DNA from: Kitasatospora humi
Lineage (GTDB): Bacteria; Actinomycetota; Actinomycetes; Streptomycetales; Streptomycetaceae
Direction: 5' to 3'
NCBI RefSeq assembly: GCF_020907985.1
Contig: NZ_JAJJPA010000023.1
Location: forward strand, 49,782 to 113,781
DNA length: 64,000 nt
A program made the position numbers and the translations under genes. Below are positions 7,674 through 15,459 of the stretch, piece after piece. The notes under the pieces are model-generated. The model had not been told where the DNA came from. It saw only the letters and a program-made list of their open reading frames with translations, and did not search any database. Positions within the stretch are counted from its first letter, which is position 1, and each line of letters starts with the position of its first letter.

Positions 7674-9230
7674 TCAGGGCATGCTGTGGAGGTGGCCACC
7701 GACCGAGTTGGCGATGGAATTGCCGTTGCCCGCATCCCAGTTGGTGGACCAGGTCATCGCGCCGCCGATGCCCGGCCAGCTGGTGGGCGGCTTGAAGGAG
7801 CCGCAGCCGGTGCCGCTCGCCAGGCAGTCCAGCGCGTTGTCCACCACGCTCGGCGGGACGTAGCCGCTGCCCGCCGCACTGGTGGAGGCCGGCACGCCGA
7901 TCCCCACCTGACTGGGCGCCAGGCCGCCCTGGAGCTGGATGCAGGCCAGCGCGGTGAGGAAGTCCTCGCTGCCCTGGGCGTACACCTTGCCGTCGCAGCC
8001 GTTCATCGAACCCGAGTTGTAGTACTGGGTGTTGACGATGGTCAGGATGTCCTTCGCGGCCAGCGCCAGCTTGAAGTACTCCATGCCGGTGGACTGCATG
8101 TCGATGGTCTGCGGCGCCATGGTGAGCACGAAGCCGCTGCCCACCCGGCTCGCCAGCGAGTGCAGCGCCTGGCTCAGATAGGTGGAGTTGACGCCGTTCT
8201 CCAGGTCGATGTCGACACCGTCGAAGCCGTAGGTCTGGATCAAGGCGTAGGCACTGTCGGCGAACGCGGCGGCGGAGGCGGAGTCGCTCACCGAGACGGT
8301 GCCGTTCTGACCGCCGACCGACAGCACCACCTTCTTGCCGGCCGCGCGCTTGGCCGCGATGTCCGCCTTGAACTGGGCGTCGGTGTAGCCGCCCAGCTTG
8401 CCGGCGAGGGTCGGATCCAGGCTGAAGCCGATCGCACCCGGCGTGCCGGTGGCGTTGGCGAAGGCCACCGCGATGATGTCGTAGGCGGGGTTGACGTCGC
8501 TGATCCGCTGGTCGGTGGCGCCGTTGTCGAAGTCCTGCCAGTAGCCGGTCAGCAGGTGCTTGCTGCCGCCCGGGGGCTGGGAGGTCGGCGGCGGCGTGGT
8601 GGGCGGCTGGGAGGTCGGCGGCGCCGTGGTCGGCGGCTGGGAGGTCGGCGGTGCCGTCGTGGGGGTCGGCGAGCCGGTGCCGCCCGGCCCGGAGAGCACC
8701 AGGTCGTCCGCTCCGTAGGCGCCGGTGCCGTACCAGCCGTGCAGGTAGACGGTGACACTGGTGGTGCCGGCGCCGGTGGTGAAGGTGGTCTTCAGCTGGT
8801 TCCAGGCGGAATTGCTGCTCCAGGTGGAGGTGTCGGTGCCGCCGGTACCGCTGTCGCCCAGGTAGACGTAGTTGCCCCGCACCCAGCCGCTCAGCGTGTA
8901 CGTCGAGTCGGGCAGCACCGCGACCTGCTGGGTGCACTGCGCGTCGTCGCTGCCCGCCGGGGTCGCCTGCAGGGCGTAACTCCCGCTGTGCACCGGGCTG
9001 GTGACCGCGGCGCCGGAGTTCGCGGTACAGCTCCAACCGGCCAGGGTGCCGGATTCGAAACCGGGGTTCTGCAGCAGGTCGGCGGCGTCGGCGCCGGCGG
9101 CGCTGCCGGTGGTGAGCAACACGGCGCCGCTCACCACGACGGCGAAGGCCGCCACGCCCGCCAACGCGGTTGCGAGCACGGGTCTGCCGGGCGGCTCATG
9201 GCCGTGGATCTGTCTGGTCGCTCGGTGCAC
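7674..9230 (-). CDS. Secreted GH18 chitinase with N-terminal carbohydrate-binding module
   Basis: 518 residues. The start is GTG 9230, with AGGAG 7 bp upstream. Residues 1-47 are a long signal peptide. A CBM (about 50-180) very similar to that of the neighbouring chitinase comes first, then a PTTAPPTSQPP linker, then a compact GH18 domain (about 224-518). The catalytic motif is DGVDIDLE (D337, D340, D342, E344), of the bacterial ChiC/ChiD-like type with MAPQT and QYYNSG. It is the first gene of a probable two-chitinase operon and is preceded by a promoter with a DasR-box-like operator (9352-9380). Probable role: extracellular chitin degradation. Confidence 0.92.
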   Translation of the reverse strand: MHRATRQIHGHEPPGRPVLATALAGVAAFAVVVSGAVLLTTGSAAGADAADLLQNPGFESGTLAGWSCTANSGAAVTSPVHSGSYALQATPAGSDDAQCTQQVAVLPDSTYTLSGWVRGNYVYLGDSGTGGTDTSTWSSNSAWNQLKTTFTTGAGTTSVTVYLHGWYGTGAYGADDLVLSGPGGTGSPTPTTAPPTSQPPTTAPPTSQPPTTPPPTSQPPGGSKHLLTGYWQDFDNGATDQRISDVNPAYDIIAVAFANATGTPGAIGFSLDPTLAGKLGGYTDAQFKADIAAKRAAGKKVVLSVGGQNGTVSVSDSASAAAFADSAYALIQTYGFDGVDIDLENGVNSTYLSQALHSLASRVGSGFVLTMAPQTIDMQSTGMEYFKLALAAKDILTIVNTQYYNSGSMNGCDGKVYAQGSEDFLTALACIQLQGGLAPSQVGIGVPASTSAAGSGYVPPSVVDNALDCLASGTGCGSFKPPTSWPGIGGAMTWSTNWDAGNGNSIANSVGGHLHSMP

Positions 9231-9312
9231 GGGGCAACTCCTTGATGGCGGATGCGGGCGTGGGGGTGGGAGTGCGAAGCAGGCCGAGAGCACCTCCGGC
9301 CCGTTCGCACGC

Positions 9313-9345
9313 GGGGGCGGGGGGCCGGGGGCCGGGGCCGGGGCC
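9313..9345 (+). other. G-quadruplex-forming G-tract in the chitinase leader
   Basis: Five runs of four to six G separated by one or two C lie on the + strand, which is the template strand for the chitinase transcript, between the candidate promoter and the GTG start. This meets the usual G3+N1-7 quadruplex rule. Any effect on transcription is inference. Confidence 0.6.
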
Positions 9346-9351
9346 GGACTC

Positions 9352-9380
9352 AGAATGGACTAGACCAAATGGGCGGTCAA
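9352..9380 (-). promoter_or_regulatory. Chitinase promoter with DasR-box-like operator
   Basis: Read on the - strand: TTGACC (-35, 9380-9375), a 17-bp spacer, and CATTCT (-10, 9357-9352). A 12-bp element TGGTCTAGTCCA (9356-9367) lies in the spacer and touches -10. It differs by one base from the TGGTCTAGACCA core of the published DasR-responsive element, and Streptomyces chitinase promoters also carry related 12-bp boxes here. The -35 hexamer contains the stop codon of the upstream regulator gene. Confidence 0.65.
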
Positions 9381-11206
9381 GGGGACTGCGGGGCCCGATG
9401 GCACCGGGATTCCATCCGCCGTCCATCCGCCGCACGCCCGTAGAGAGCGGTCAGCGGGTGCAGCCGCGGTCGCCCGTCCGGGGAGGCCAGCAGCAGCCCG
9501 TACTCCACCAGCAGCTCCGCGTGCTCCTCCGGCAGCGCGGCCAGCCTCCCCGCCAACTCCCCCGGCGCACACCGGCAGAGCCGTCGGAAGGCCGCCAGAG
9601 CGGCAGGCCCGCCCACCGCCCGGTCGAGGCGCCACTCGGCCGAGCCGAGTGCCTGCGCCACTCCCCGTCCGCCCAGCCCGAGTTCGGCCAGTCGCCGGCT
9701 CTCGTCCGCCAGCCGGGCGGCCAACGGGCCGAGCCCGCGCCCCGGCCGCGCGGCGGCTCGCGCGGCGGCCGCCCGCAGGGCCAGCGGTAGTCCGGCGCAG
9801 GCGGCCACCACCCGCTCCTCGTCCGGGAGTTCCGGCGCCCCCAGCAGTCGGCGCCAGAGCCGGACGGCCTGCGCGGCGGGCAGCACGTCCAGGGGCACAC
9901 CGCGGGCCCCCGGCAGCCCGGTCAGCCGTCCGCGACTGGTGGCCAGCACCGCGCAGCTCGGCGACCCCGGCAGCAGCGCGGCCAACTGTCCGGCGTCCGC
10001 CACGTCGTCCAGCACCAGCAGCAGCCGTCGCCCGGAGCAGAGCGACCGCAGCAGCGCGGCGCGCCGTTCCGGCTCGACGGGCTGTGCCCGCCGTTCGACC
10101 CCGAGATCCGCCAGCAGCCGGCCGAGCAGCACCCCGACATCGCCCGGCGTGCCGTCCGGCTCGTGCAACGCGGCATACAACTGCCCGTCCGGGAACCGCT
10201 CACGCACTCGGTGCGCGGCGTGCACGGCGAGCGCGGTCTTGCCCACCCCCGGCGGCCCGCTGACCACCACCAGCGGCACCGGCCCCGAGCGCCGCCCCGC
10301 AACCAGACTCCGGGTGACAACCCGCAGCTCCCCGGCCCTCCCGGTGAAGCCCGGCACGTCGGACGGAAGTTGAGCGGGCGGGCAGAGCACCGCAGGCCCG
10401 GGCCGCGGCGCGACGGGCTGCTCCAGTGCCGGGTCCGAGCGCAGGATCCGCTGCTGGAGCCTGGTCAACTCCCGTACCGGTTCCAAGCCTTGGTGCTCGA
10501 TCAGGAACTGCCTGGTCTGCCCGTAGACCGCCAGCGCCTCGCCCGGCCGACCGGCCCGGTGCAGCGCCAGCATCAGCAACGCGCGCAGCCGCTGGCGGGC
10601 CGGATGGGCGACGGCCAGCAGGCCCAACTCGGCCACCGCCTCGTGGTGGTGGCCGAGCAGCAGCGCCAGCTCGAACCGCTCCTCCACCGCGGACAACCGC
10701 AGTTCGGCCAGCCGCCCCCGGTGCAGCGCGGCGAACGGCCCGGGCAGCCCGTCCAGCCCGCTGCCGCGCCAGAGCGCCAGCGCCTGGTCGAGCACCGCCA
10801 GCGCCTGCTCGGGGGCTCCGGCCGCCCGGCACTCCCCGGCCCGCCGCCGGGCCGCCTCGAAGTCGTGCAGATCGAGCTCGCCCGGGCCGACCGCGAGCCG
10901 GTAGCCGGCTCCCCGAGTGGCGAGCAGCCCGTCCACGGTGCGCCGGGGCCGGTCCGGCTCCAGCACCTGGCGCAGCCGGGAGACGTAGGTGGCCACCAAC
11001 CCCGGCGCGGTGGCACCGGCCCGCGCGCCCCAGACCGCCCGCACGATCTGCTCCCGGGGCACCGGTTCGCCCGCCCCGAGCAGCAGCACGGCCAGCACCG
11101 CCCGCTGCATCGGCGGCCCCGGGTCCACCTCCCGTCCGGCCCGCCGCACCACCAGCGGCCCCAGCAGCTCGTAGCGGAGCGGCCCGGCCGCGCGCGCCGA
11201 GTCCAT
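9377..11206 (-). CDS. SARP/AfsR-type regulator with NB-ARC domain
   Basis: 609 residues. Start ATG 11206 with GGAGG 5 bp upstream. It has an N-terminal OmpR/PhoB-type winged helix (about 10-100: LRYELLGPLVV, YVSRLRQVLEPD, RGAGYRL), then a bacterial transcriptional activation domain (about 105-255) and an NB-ARC ATPase with P-loop GPPGVGKTAL and Walker B LLLVLDDV. The protein ends soon after, without the C-terminal TPR domain of full AfsR. SARP activators bind direct heptamer repeats near -35. It is co-oriented with the chitinases and preceded by the same operator, so it probably belongs to the chitin/GlcNAc regulon; no biosynthetic gene cluster is adjacent. Confidence 0.88.
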   Translation of the reverse strand: MDSARAAGPLRYELLGPLVVRRAGREVDPGPPMQRAVLAVLLLGAGEPVPREQIVRAVWGARAGATAPGLVATYVSRLRQVLEPDRPRRTVDGLLATRGAGYRLAVGPGELDLHDFEAARRRAGECRAAGAPEQALAVLDQALALWRGSGLDGLPGPFAALHRGRLAELRLSAVEERFELALLLGHHHEAVAELGLLAVAHPARQRLRALLMLALHRAGRPGEALAVYGQTRQFLIEHQGLEPVRELTRLQQRILRSDPALEQPVAPRPGPAVLCPPAQLPSDVPGFTGRAGELRVVTRSLVAGRRSGPVPLVVVSGPPGVGKTALAVHAAHRVRERFPDGQLYAALHEPDGTPGDVGVLLGRLLADLGVERRAQPVEPERRAALLRSLCSGRRLLLVLDDVADAGQLAALLPGSPSCAVLATSRGRLTGLPGARGVPLDVLPAAQAVRLWRRLLGAPELPDEERVVAACAGLPLALRAAAARAAARPGRGLGPLAARLADESRRLAELGLGGRGVAQALGSAEWRLDRAVGGPAALAAFRRLCRCAPGELAGRLAALPEEHAELLVEYGLLLASPDGRPRLHPLTALYGRAADGRRMESRCHRAPQSP

Positions 11207-11218
11207 GCCGTCCTCCCC

Positions 11219-11248
11219 TCCGACCCGGGGCGGCCGCTGCCGGGTCGG
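11219..11248 (-). promoter_or_regulatory. Inverted repeat at the expected transcript start of the SARP gene
   Basis: CCGACCCG (11220-11227) and CGGGTCGG (11241-11248) form an 8-bp stem that would lie at the 5' end of the mRNA, between the -10 element and the ribosome-binding site. It could be a second operator or a leader hairpin. Confidence 0.4.
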
Positions 11249-11253
11249 AGCAC

Positions 11254-11282
11254 ACGGTGGACTAGACCAAAGGTGGCGTCAA
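11254..11282 (-). promoter_or_regulatory. SARP gene promoter with DasR-box-like operator
   Basis: Same geometry as the chitinase promoter: TTGACG (-35, 11282-11277), 17-bp spacer, CACCGT (-10, 11259-11254), and TGGTCTAGTCCA (11258-11269) with exactly 7 bp between it and -35. Identity to the chitinase copy extends beyond the 12-bp box, suggesting a shared regulator. Confidence 0.62.
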
Positions 11283-11381
11283 CGGGGTCCGGCCATCCTT
11301 GTCCGGATCGCGACGAACGCACGACGAGCCCGCTGGCGGGGCGGACTGGGTGGGGGCGGACTCGCGTGGGGAGCGGAAACA

Positions 11382-11415
11382 CCGAAGGCCCGGAGGCGAA
11401 CCTCCGGGCCTTCGG
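11382..11415 (-). terminator. Intrinsic terminator of tRNA-fMet
   Basis: A perfect 15-bp G/C-rich stem with a CGAA (TTCG on the - strand) tetraloop begins 6 bp after the tRNA 3' end and is followed by TGTTTCC on the - strand. Confidence 0.9.
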
Positions 11416-11421
11416 CCTGAG

Positions 11422-11495
11422 TAGCGGGGACAGGATTTGAACCTGCGACCTCTGGGTTATGAGCCCAGCGAGCTACCGAGCTGCTCCACCCCGCG
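11422..11495 (-). tRNA. Initiator tRNA-fMet (CAT anticodon)
   Basis: 74 nt on the - strand folds as a cloverleaf with a CAT anticodon between CTGGG and CCCAG (three consecutive G-C pairs adjoin the loop), a TTCAAAT T-loop, and a C1-U72 mismatch at the acceptor end, the hallmark of actinobacterial initiator tRNA. CCA is not encoded. It marks the right-hand edge of the chitinase/SARP block. Confidence 0.95.
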
Positions 11496-11581
11496 TCGTT
11501 GTGGGACAACCATAGCACGGTCGCGGCGGCCCCCGCGCACACCGCCCGTCCCGGCGGGAGCGCGGAGGCACAGCTCAGCGG

Positions 11582-14500
11582 CTACGGCGAGGGGCTGGCC
11601 GACGGACCGGGGCCGGTCGAGGGCGGCGGCGCGGCCGCCGGCGCGGGGCCACCGGAGCCACCGGTACCGCTCGGTCCCCCGGCGCCACCGGGGCCGCCCC
11701 GGCTCGGTCCACCGGGGCTTGCCGACGACGGCGAGGCCGGTGAGGCCGGCGAGGCGGGGGGTGAGGCCGACGGCGAGGCCGGGGATGGGGCCGACGGCGA
11801 AGCCGGGAGCGAGGCCTGCGGCCCGGTGACGGCCCCCTCGTTCAACGCCTCCTGCAGCGCCTTCTCGGCCGCGCCGTACGCCGCCCAGTCACCCGCCCTG
11901 AGGGCGTTCTGGGCGTCCGTGTCCGCCTTCCGGGCGTCCTCCAGCGCCTTCCGCAGCGCGGAGTCGACGTCCCCGGACACCGCCGGCGGCGCGGCCGACG
12001 CACCACCGGAACCCGCCGACCCCCCGGCCCCGCCAGGCGGTGCCACCCCGCCCGCCCCGCCGCCGCCGTCGAACAACGCGGCCAGCGCGTCGTGCAGGGT
12101 GTCGTCGAACACCACCGTGTCCGTGCCGTAGACCGCCAGCACCTTCTGCAGCACCGGGTACCTGGCTCCTCGCGCCTTGACGTACACCGGCTCCACATTG
12201 AGGAACCCGCCTCCCACCGGCAGCGTCAGCAGATTGCCGTACTCCACCTGGGAGTCGCCGCCGTTCTTCACCTGGCTGAGCCAGACGGCCGCGCTGCCGT
12301 CGGAGTTGAACTTCGCCTGCACCTGGCCGGGCCCCGGGGTGCCGGAGTCGCTCGGCACCTGGAGGATCCGGATCGTCCCGTAGTCCGGCCCCGGATCGGA
12401 GTCCACCGCCATGAAGGCCGCCAGGTTCTCCCGTTTGCTGGGCACGAAGGTGCTGGTCAGCGAGAAGGCGGCGCTCTGGGCGCCGGGCATCCGCACGGTC
12501 AGGTAGTACGGCGGCTGGGCCTGGCCGCGGTCGCTGGTCGGGTCCGCCGGCACCTGCCAGATGTCCGTCCCGCTGAAGAAGGAGCTCGGGTCGGTCATGT
12601 GGTACATGCCCAGCATGTCGCGCTGCACCTTGAACAGGTCCTGCGGGTACCGCAGGTGCGGCAGCAGCCCGGCCGGGATCGCGGAGCGCGGCTCGACCGT
12701 GCCGGGGAAGGCCTTCATCCAGGTCTTCAGCACCGGGTCCTGGGCGTCCCACTGGTACAGCGTCACCTCGCCGGTGTAGGCGTCCACCGTGGCCTTCACC
12801 GAGTCGCGGATGTAGTTGACCCGGTCGGCGCCGATCGCGGTGCCGCGGCTGCCGCTCAGCGAGTCCTCGGTGGCCGAGCCCAGCGTGGTCCTGGACGAGA
12901 ACGGGTAGCCGTCCGAGGTGGTGTAGCCGTCCAGCACCCAGAGCAGCCGGCCGTTCTGCACCACGGGGTACGGGTCCGCGTCGACGGTCAGCCAGGGGGC
13001 GACCTTGGCCACCCGCTGCTCCGGGGTGCGGTCGTAGAGCACCCGGGCGCCGCCGCCGATCGCCCCCGAGTAGAGCAGCTGCGGCTCGCCGAACTCCACC
13101 GCGTAGGCGGCCCGGGTGATCGGATCGTCCAGCGACACCCCGCTGTCGCCCTGGTAGCGGTAGGTCTGCTGGCCGTTGTCGGAGGTGTAGTCGATCTCGC
13201 GGTTGGTGCCGCCGACGATGGCGTAGTCGGTGGTCTTCTCGCCGTAGTAGATCCGCTGCTCGAAGCCGCCCAGCGCGCCGGTGGCCGGCAGGCCGGACTC
13301 GGTGAAGACCGGCTGGCCGCGGTCGTCCACCTGGTTGGCCTTGGCGGCCACCACGCCGTAGCCGTGGGTGTACTTGAAGTGGTCGTTGATCCAGTTGCGC
13401 TGCTGCACCCCGCTCAGGTCCAGCTCGCGCACCCCGATCACGGTGTCCTGCACGCCGCCGTCGGCCGTCGGGTAGCGGTCCACGTCCAGGGTGCTCGGGA
13501 AACCGTAGTAGGAGCGCTGCTGCTCCAGCTGCTGGAAGGTGGGCGAGACGATGTTGGGGTCGAGCAGCCGGATGTCGGCGATGGTGTGCGCGTCCGGGGC
13601 CGGCGCGCCGGCGCCGGCCGACTCGGCCGGGACGGGCCGGCTGGTCCGCACGTCGGAGATGCCGTACGCCTGCCGGGTGGCGTCGATGTTCTGCCGCAGG
13701 TAGGGCGTCTCCTTGGCCTGCTCATCTGGCTTGACCTGGAACTGCTGCACGATCGCGGGGTAGAGGCCGCCGATCAGCACGGCGGAGAGCACCATCAGAC
13801 CGAACCCCAGCAGCGCCGGCGCCCAGGTGCGCCGCACCGGCGTGAGGAAGAACAGCACGGCACAGATCAGCGCCACGCAGCACAGGATGGTCTTGGCCGG
13901 CAGGTAGGCGTTGGCGTCCACGTAGCGCAGCCCGGTGTAGCCGGCGACACCCTTGTAGGCGCCGGTCTTCACCGCCAGGGCGTACCGGTCCAGCCAGTAG
14001 CCGACCGCCTTCAGCAGCACGAACAGCCCCAGCAGCACCGCCAGCTGCCCCTGCGCCCCGACGCTGGCCCGCCGCCCGGGCCCCTGCAGCCGCAGGCCCC
14101 CGTACAGGTAGTGCACCAACAGCGCGCCCAGCACCGAGACCACCACCACGCTGAACGCGAAGGCGAGCAGGAACTGGTACCACGGCAGGTCGAAGGCGTA
14201 GAACGCCACGTCCAGGTGGAACTGCGCGTCCCGCACCCCGAACGGCGTGCCGTCGGTCCACAGCAGCCACAGCCGCCAGTGCCCGGCCGCCGCGCCGCCC
14301 GCCACCAGGCCCATCAGCAGCGAGACGCCCAGCAGCAGCCGGCGGCGGTGGGGTCCGATGCCCGTCCGGTAGCGGTCCAGGCTGTGCTGCTCCGGCGACA
14401 TCGCCGAGAGCGGCGGCCGCAGCCGGTACGCCAGCCACATGTTGACCGCGCAGGCCACGGCCATCACCAGCCCGAACCCGCCGAAGAGCCCCGACTCGAC

Positions 14501-14704
14501 GACCAGCCGGGTGCGGAAGACCGAGGAGTAGTGCACGGACCGGAACCAGAGCCAGTCCGTCCAGACGCCGGCGAACACCATGAACGCCAGGAAGACCACG
14601 ACCAGCGCGGCCGCCGTCAGCAGCAGGACCTTGGCGCGCCGGGACGGCGGGCCGCCCCGGGCCCGGGACGCCGGTCCGCCGCGGTCGGGCATCTGGAAGA
14701 CCAA
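11582..14704 (-). CDS. UPF0182 family membrane protein
   Basis: 1040 residues. The start is taken at TTG 14704 because GAGG lies 7 bp upstream, giving an MVFQMPDRGG N-terminus similar to what I recall for streptomycete homologues; ATG 14692 is the alternative. About seven transmembrane helices (roughly residues 25-320) are followed by a large extracytoplasmic domain with conserved WTDWLWFRSVHYSSVF and LDRYPTADG-type segments. It ends in a Pro/Ser/Ala/Gly-rich low-complexity tail of about 100 residues. The family is conserved in actinobacteria and cyanobacteria; function unknown. It is transcribed divergently from the PPA1309-type gene. Confidence 0.88.
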   Translation of the reverse strand: MVFQMPDRGGPASRARGGPPSRRAKVLLLTAAALVVVFLAFMVFAGVWTDWLWFRSVHYSSVFRTRLVVESGLFGGFGLVMAVACAVNMWLAYRLRPPLSAMSPEQHSLDRYRTGIGPHRRRLLLGVSLLMGLVAGGAAAGHWRLWLLWTDGTPFGVRDAQFHLDVAFYAFDLPWYQFLLAFAFSVVVVSVLGALLVHYLYGGLRLQGPGRRASVGAQGQLAVLLGLFVLLKAVGYWLDRYALAVKTGAYKGVAGYTGLRYVDANAYLPAKTILCCVALICAVLFFLTPVRRTWAPALLGFGLMVLSAVLIGGLYPAIVQQFQVKPDEQAKETPYLRQNIDATRQAYGISDVRTSRPVPAESAGAGAPAPDAHTIADIRLLDPNIVSPTFQQLEQQRSYYGFPSTLDVDRYPTADGGVQDTVIGVRELDLSGVQQRNWINDHFKYTHGYGVVAAKANQVDDRGQPVFTESGLPATGALGGFEQRIYYGEKTTDYAIVGGTNREIDYTSDNGQQTYRYQGDSGVSLDDPITRAAYAVEFGEPQLLYSGAIGGGARVLYDRTPEQRVAKVAPWLTVDADPYPVVQNGRLLWVLDGYTTSDGYPFSSRTTLGSATEDSLSGSRGTAIGADRVNYIRDSVKATVDAYTGEVTLYQWDAQDPVLKTWMKAFPGTVEPRSAIPAGLLPHLRYPQDLFKVQRDMLGMYHMTDPSSFFSGTDIWQVPADPTSDRGQAQPPYYLTVRMPGAQSAAFSLTSTFVPSKRENLAAFMAVDSDPGPDYGTIRILQVPSDSGTPGPGQVQAKFNSDGSAAVWLSQVKNGGDSQVEYGNLLTLPVGGGFLNVEPVYVKARGARYPVLQKVLAVYGTDTVVFDDTLHDALAALFDGGGGAGGVAPPGGAGGSAGSGGASAAPPAVSGDVDSALRKALEDARKADTDAQNALRAGDWAAYGAAEKALQEALNEGAVTGPQASLPASPSAPSPASPSASPPASPASPASPSSASPGGPSRGGPGGAGGPSGTGGSGGPAPAAAPPPSTGPGPSASPSP

Positions 14705-14880
14705 GGTGGCACCTCTGCTGTCGGGAGTGGTTCGTCCGGGGGCCCACCGAGCCCGGCGCCCCACCGTTACGCAACTTAACCAGGCTTCTCCCGAGTTCCC
14801 GGGCCGCACCCCGCTGCCCCGCGCCCGGTGCGTCCCGGCGTCGCGCCCCGGCGACCCGGGCGGCATGTGAGGATTGAGTC

Positions 14881-15444
14881 ATGTCCGATGCCAGCTTCAC
14901 CCCCGACGGTTCCGGCCTGCTGCCGGCCGCCACCCCGCTCACCCGTGCCGCCCTGGAGATCGACGAGTACGTCGGCTCGCTCGGGTGGGACCTGCCCGCC
15001 CGCCTGTTCGCCCTGGTCGACAGCGCCGAGCTGCGCCGCAGCAACCCGGCGGTCGCCCGCCAGCTTGGGCTGGACGCGTCGAACGACGGTTCGCTCACCC
15101 CGGTCGAGCAGGACGAGCTGCCCGCCGGGATGGCGCTGGACAAGTTCCTCGGCACCATCGCCTGGCCGCCCGGTGTGGCCGGCTGCGCGCTGGTGGTGGA
15201 GCGGCTGATGCTGCCGCCGAACGCCGAGCGCACCAGGCCGGCCGGTGCCGGCGAGGCCCAGCTCAACGACTGGGTGGCGAACCACCCGGACCGCCAGGAG
15301 GTGCGGATCACCGCCGCCGTGCTGCGCGACGGCAGCAAGGAGACCGCACTGCGGCTGCGCGAGAAGGACCTGCCGCGCGAGGTGCTGACCGGCCCCGACC
15401 TGGTGCCGGGGCTGACCGACGCGCTGCTGGCGACCTTCGCCTGA
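14881..15444 (+). CDS. PPA1309 family protein
   Basis: 187 residues. ATG 14881 has GAGG 8 bp upstream. Recognisable family blocks are the N-terminal AALEIDEYVGSLGWDLPARLFALVD and the central IAWPPGVAGCALVVERLMLPP, followed by a short helical end. Soluble, with no known catalytic motif. The family is widespread in actinobacteria next to the UPF0182 and PDZ-protease genes, as here; its function is unknown. It converges with the protease gene, 15 bp between stops. Confidence 0.85.
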   Translation: MSDASFTPDGSGLLPAATPLTRAALEIDEYVGSLGWDLPARLFALVDSAELRRSNPAVARQLGLDASNDGSLTPVEQDELPAGMALDKFLGTIAWPPGVAGCALVVERLMLPPNAERTRPAGAGEAQLNDWVANHPDRQEVRITAAVLRDGSKETALRLREKDLPREVLTGPDLVPGLTDALLATFA

Positions 15445-15459
15445 GCTCGTCTCCCGCGG

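Noticed and set aside
9377..11206. Antibiotic biosynthesis cluster controlled by the SARP
   Set aside because: No biosynthetic enzymes lie nearby; its neighbours are chitinases.
11422..11495. Phage attachment site in tRNA-fMet
   Set aside because: No direct repeat of the tRNA 3' end was noticed in the block and no integrase gene is present.
12092..14779. Very long + strand ORF antisense to the UPF0182 gene
   Set aside because: His/Gly/Val/Arg-rich shadow; the - strand protein has convincing transmembrane and family motifs.
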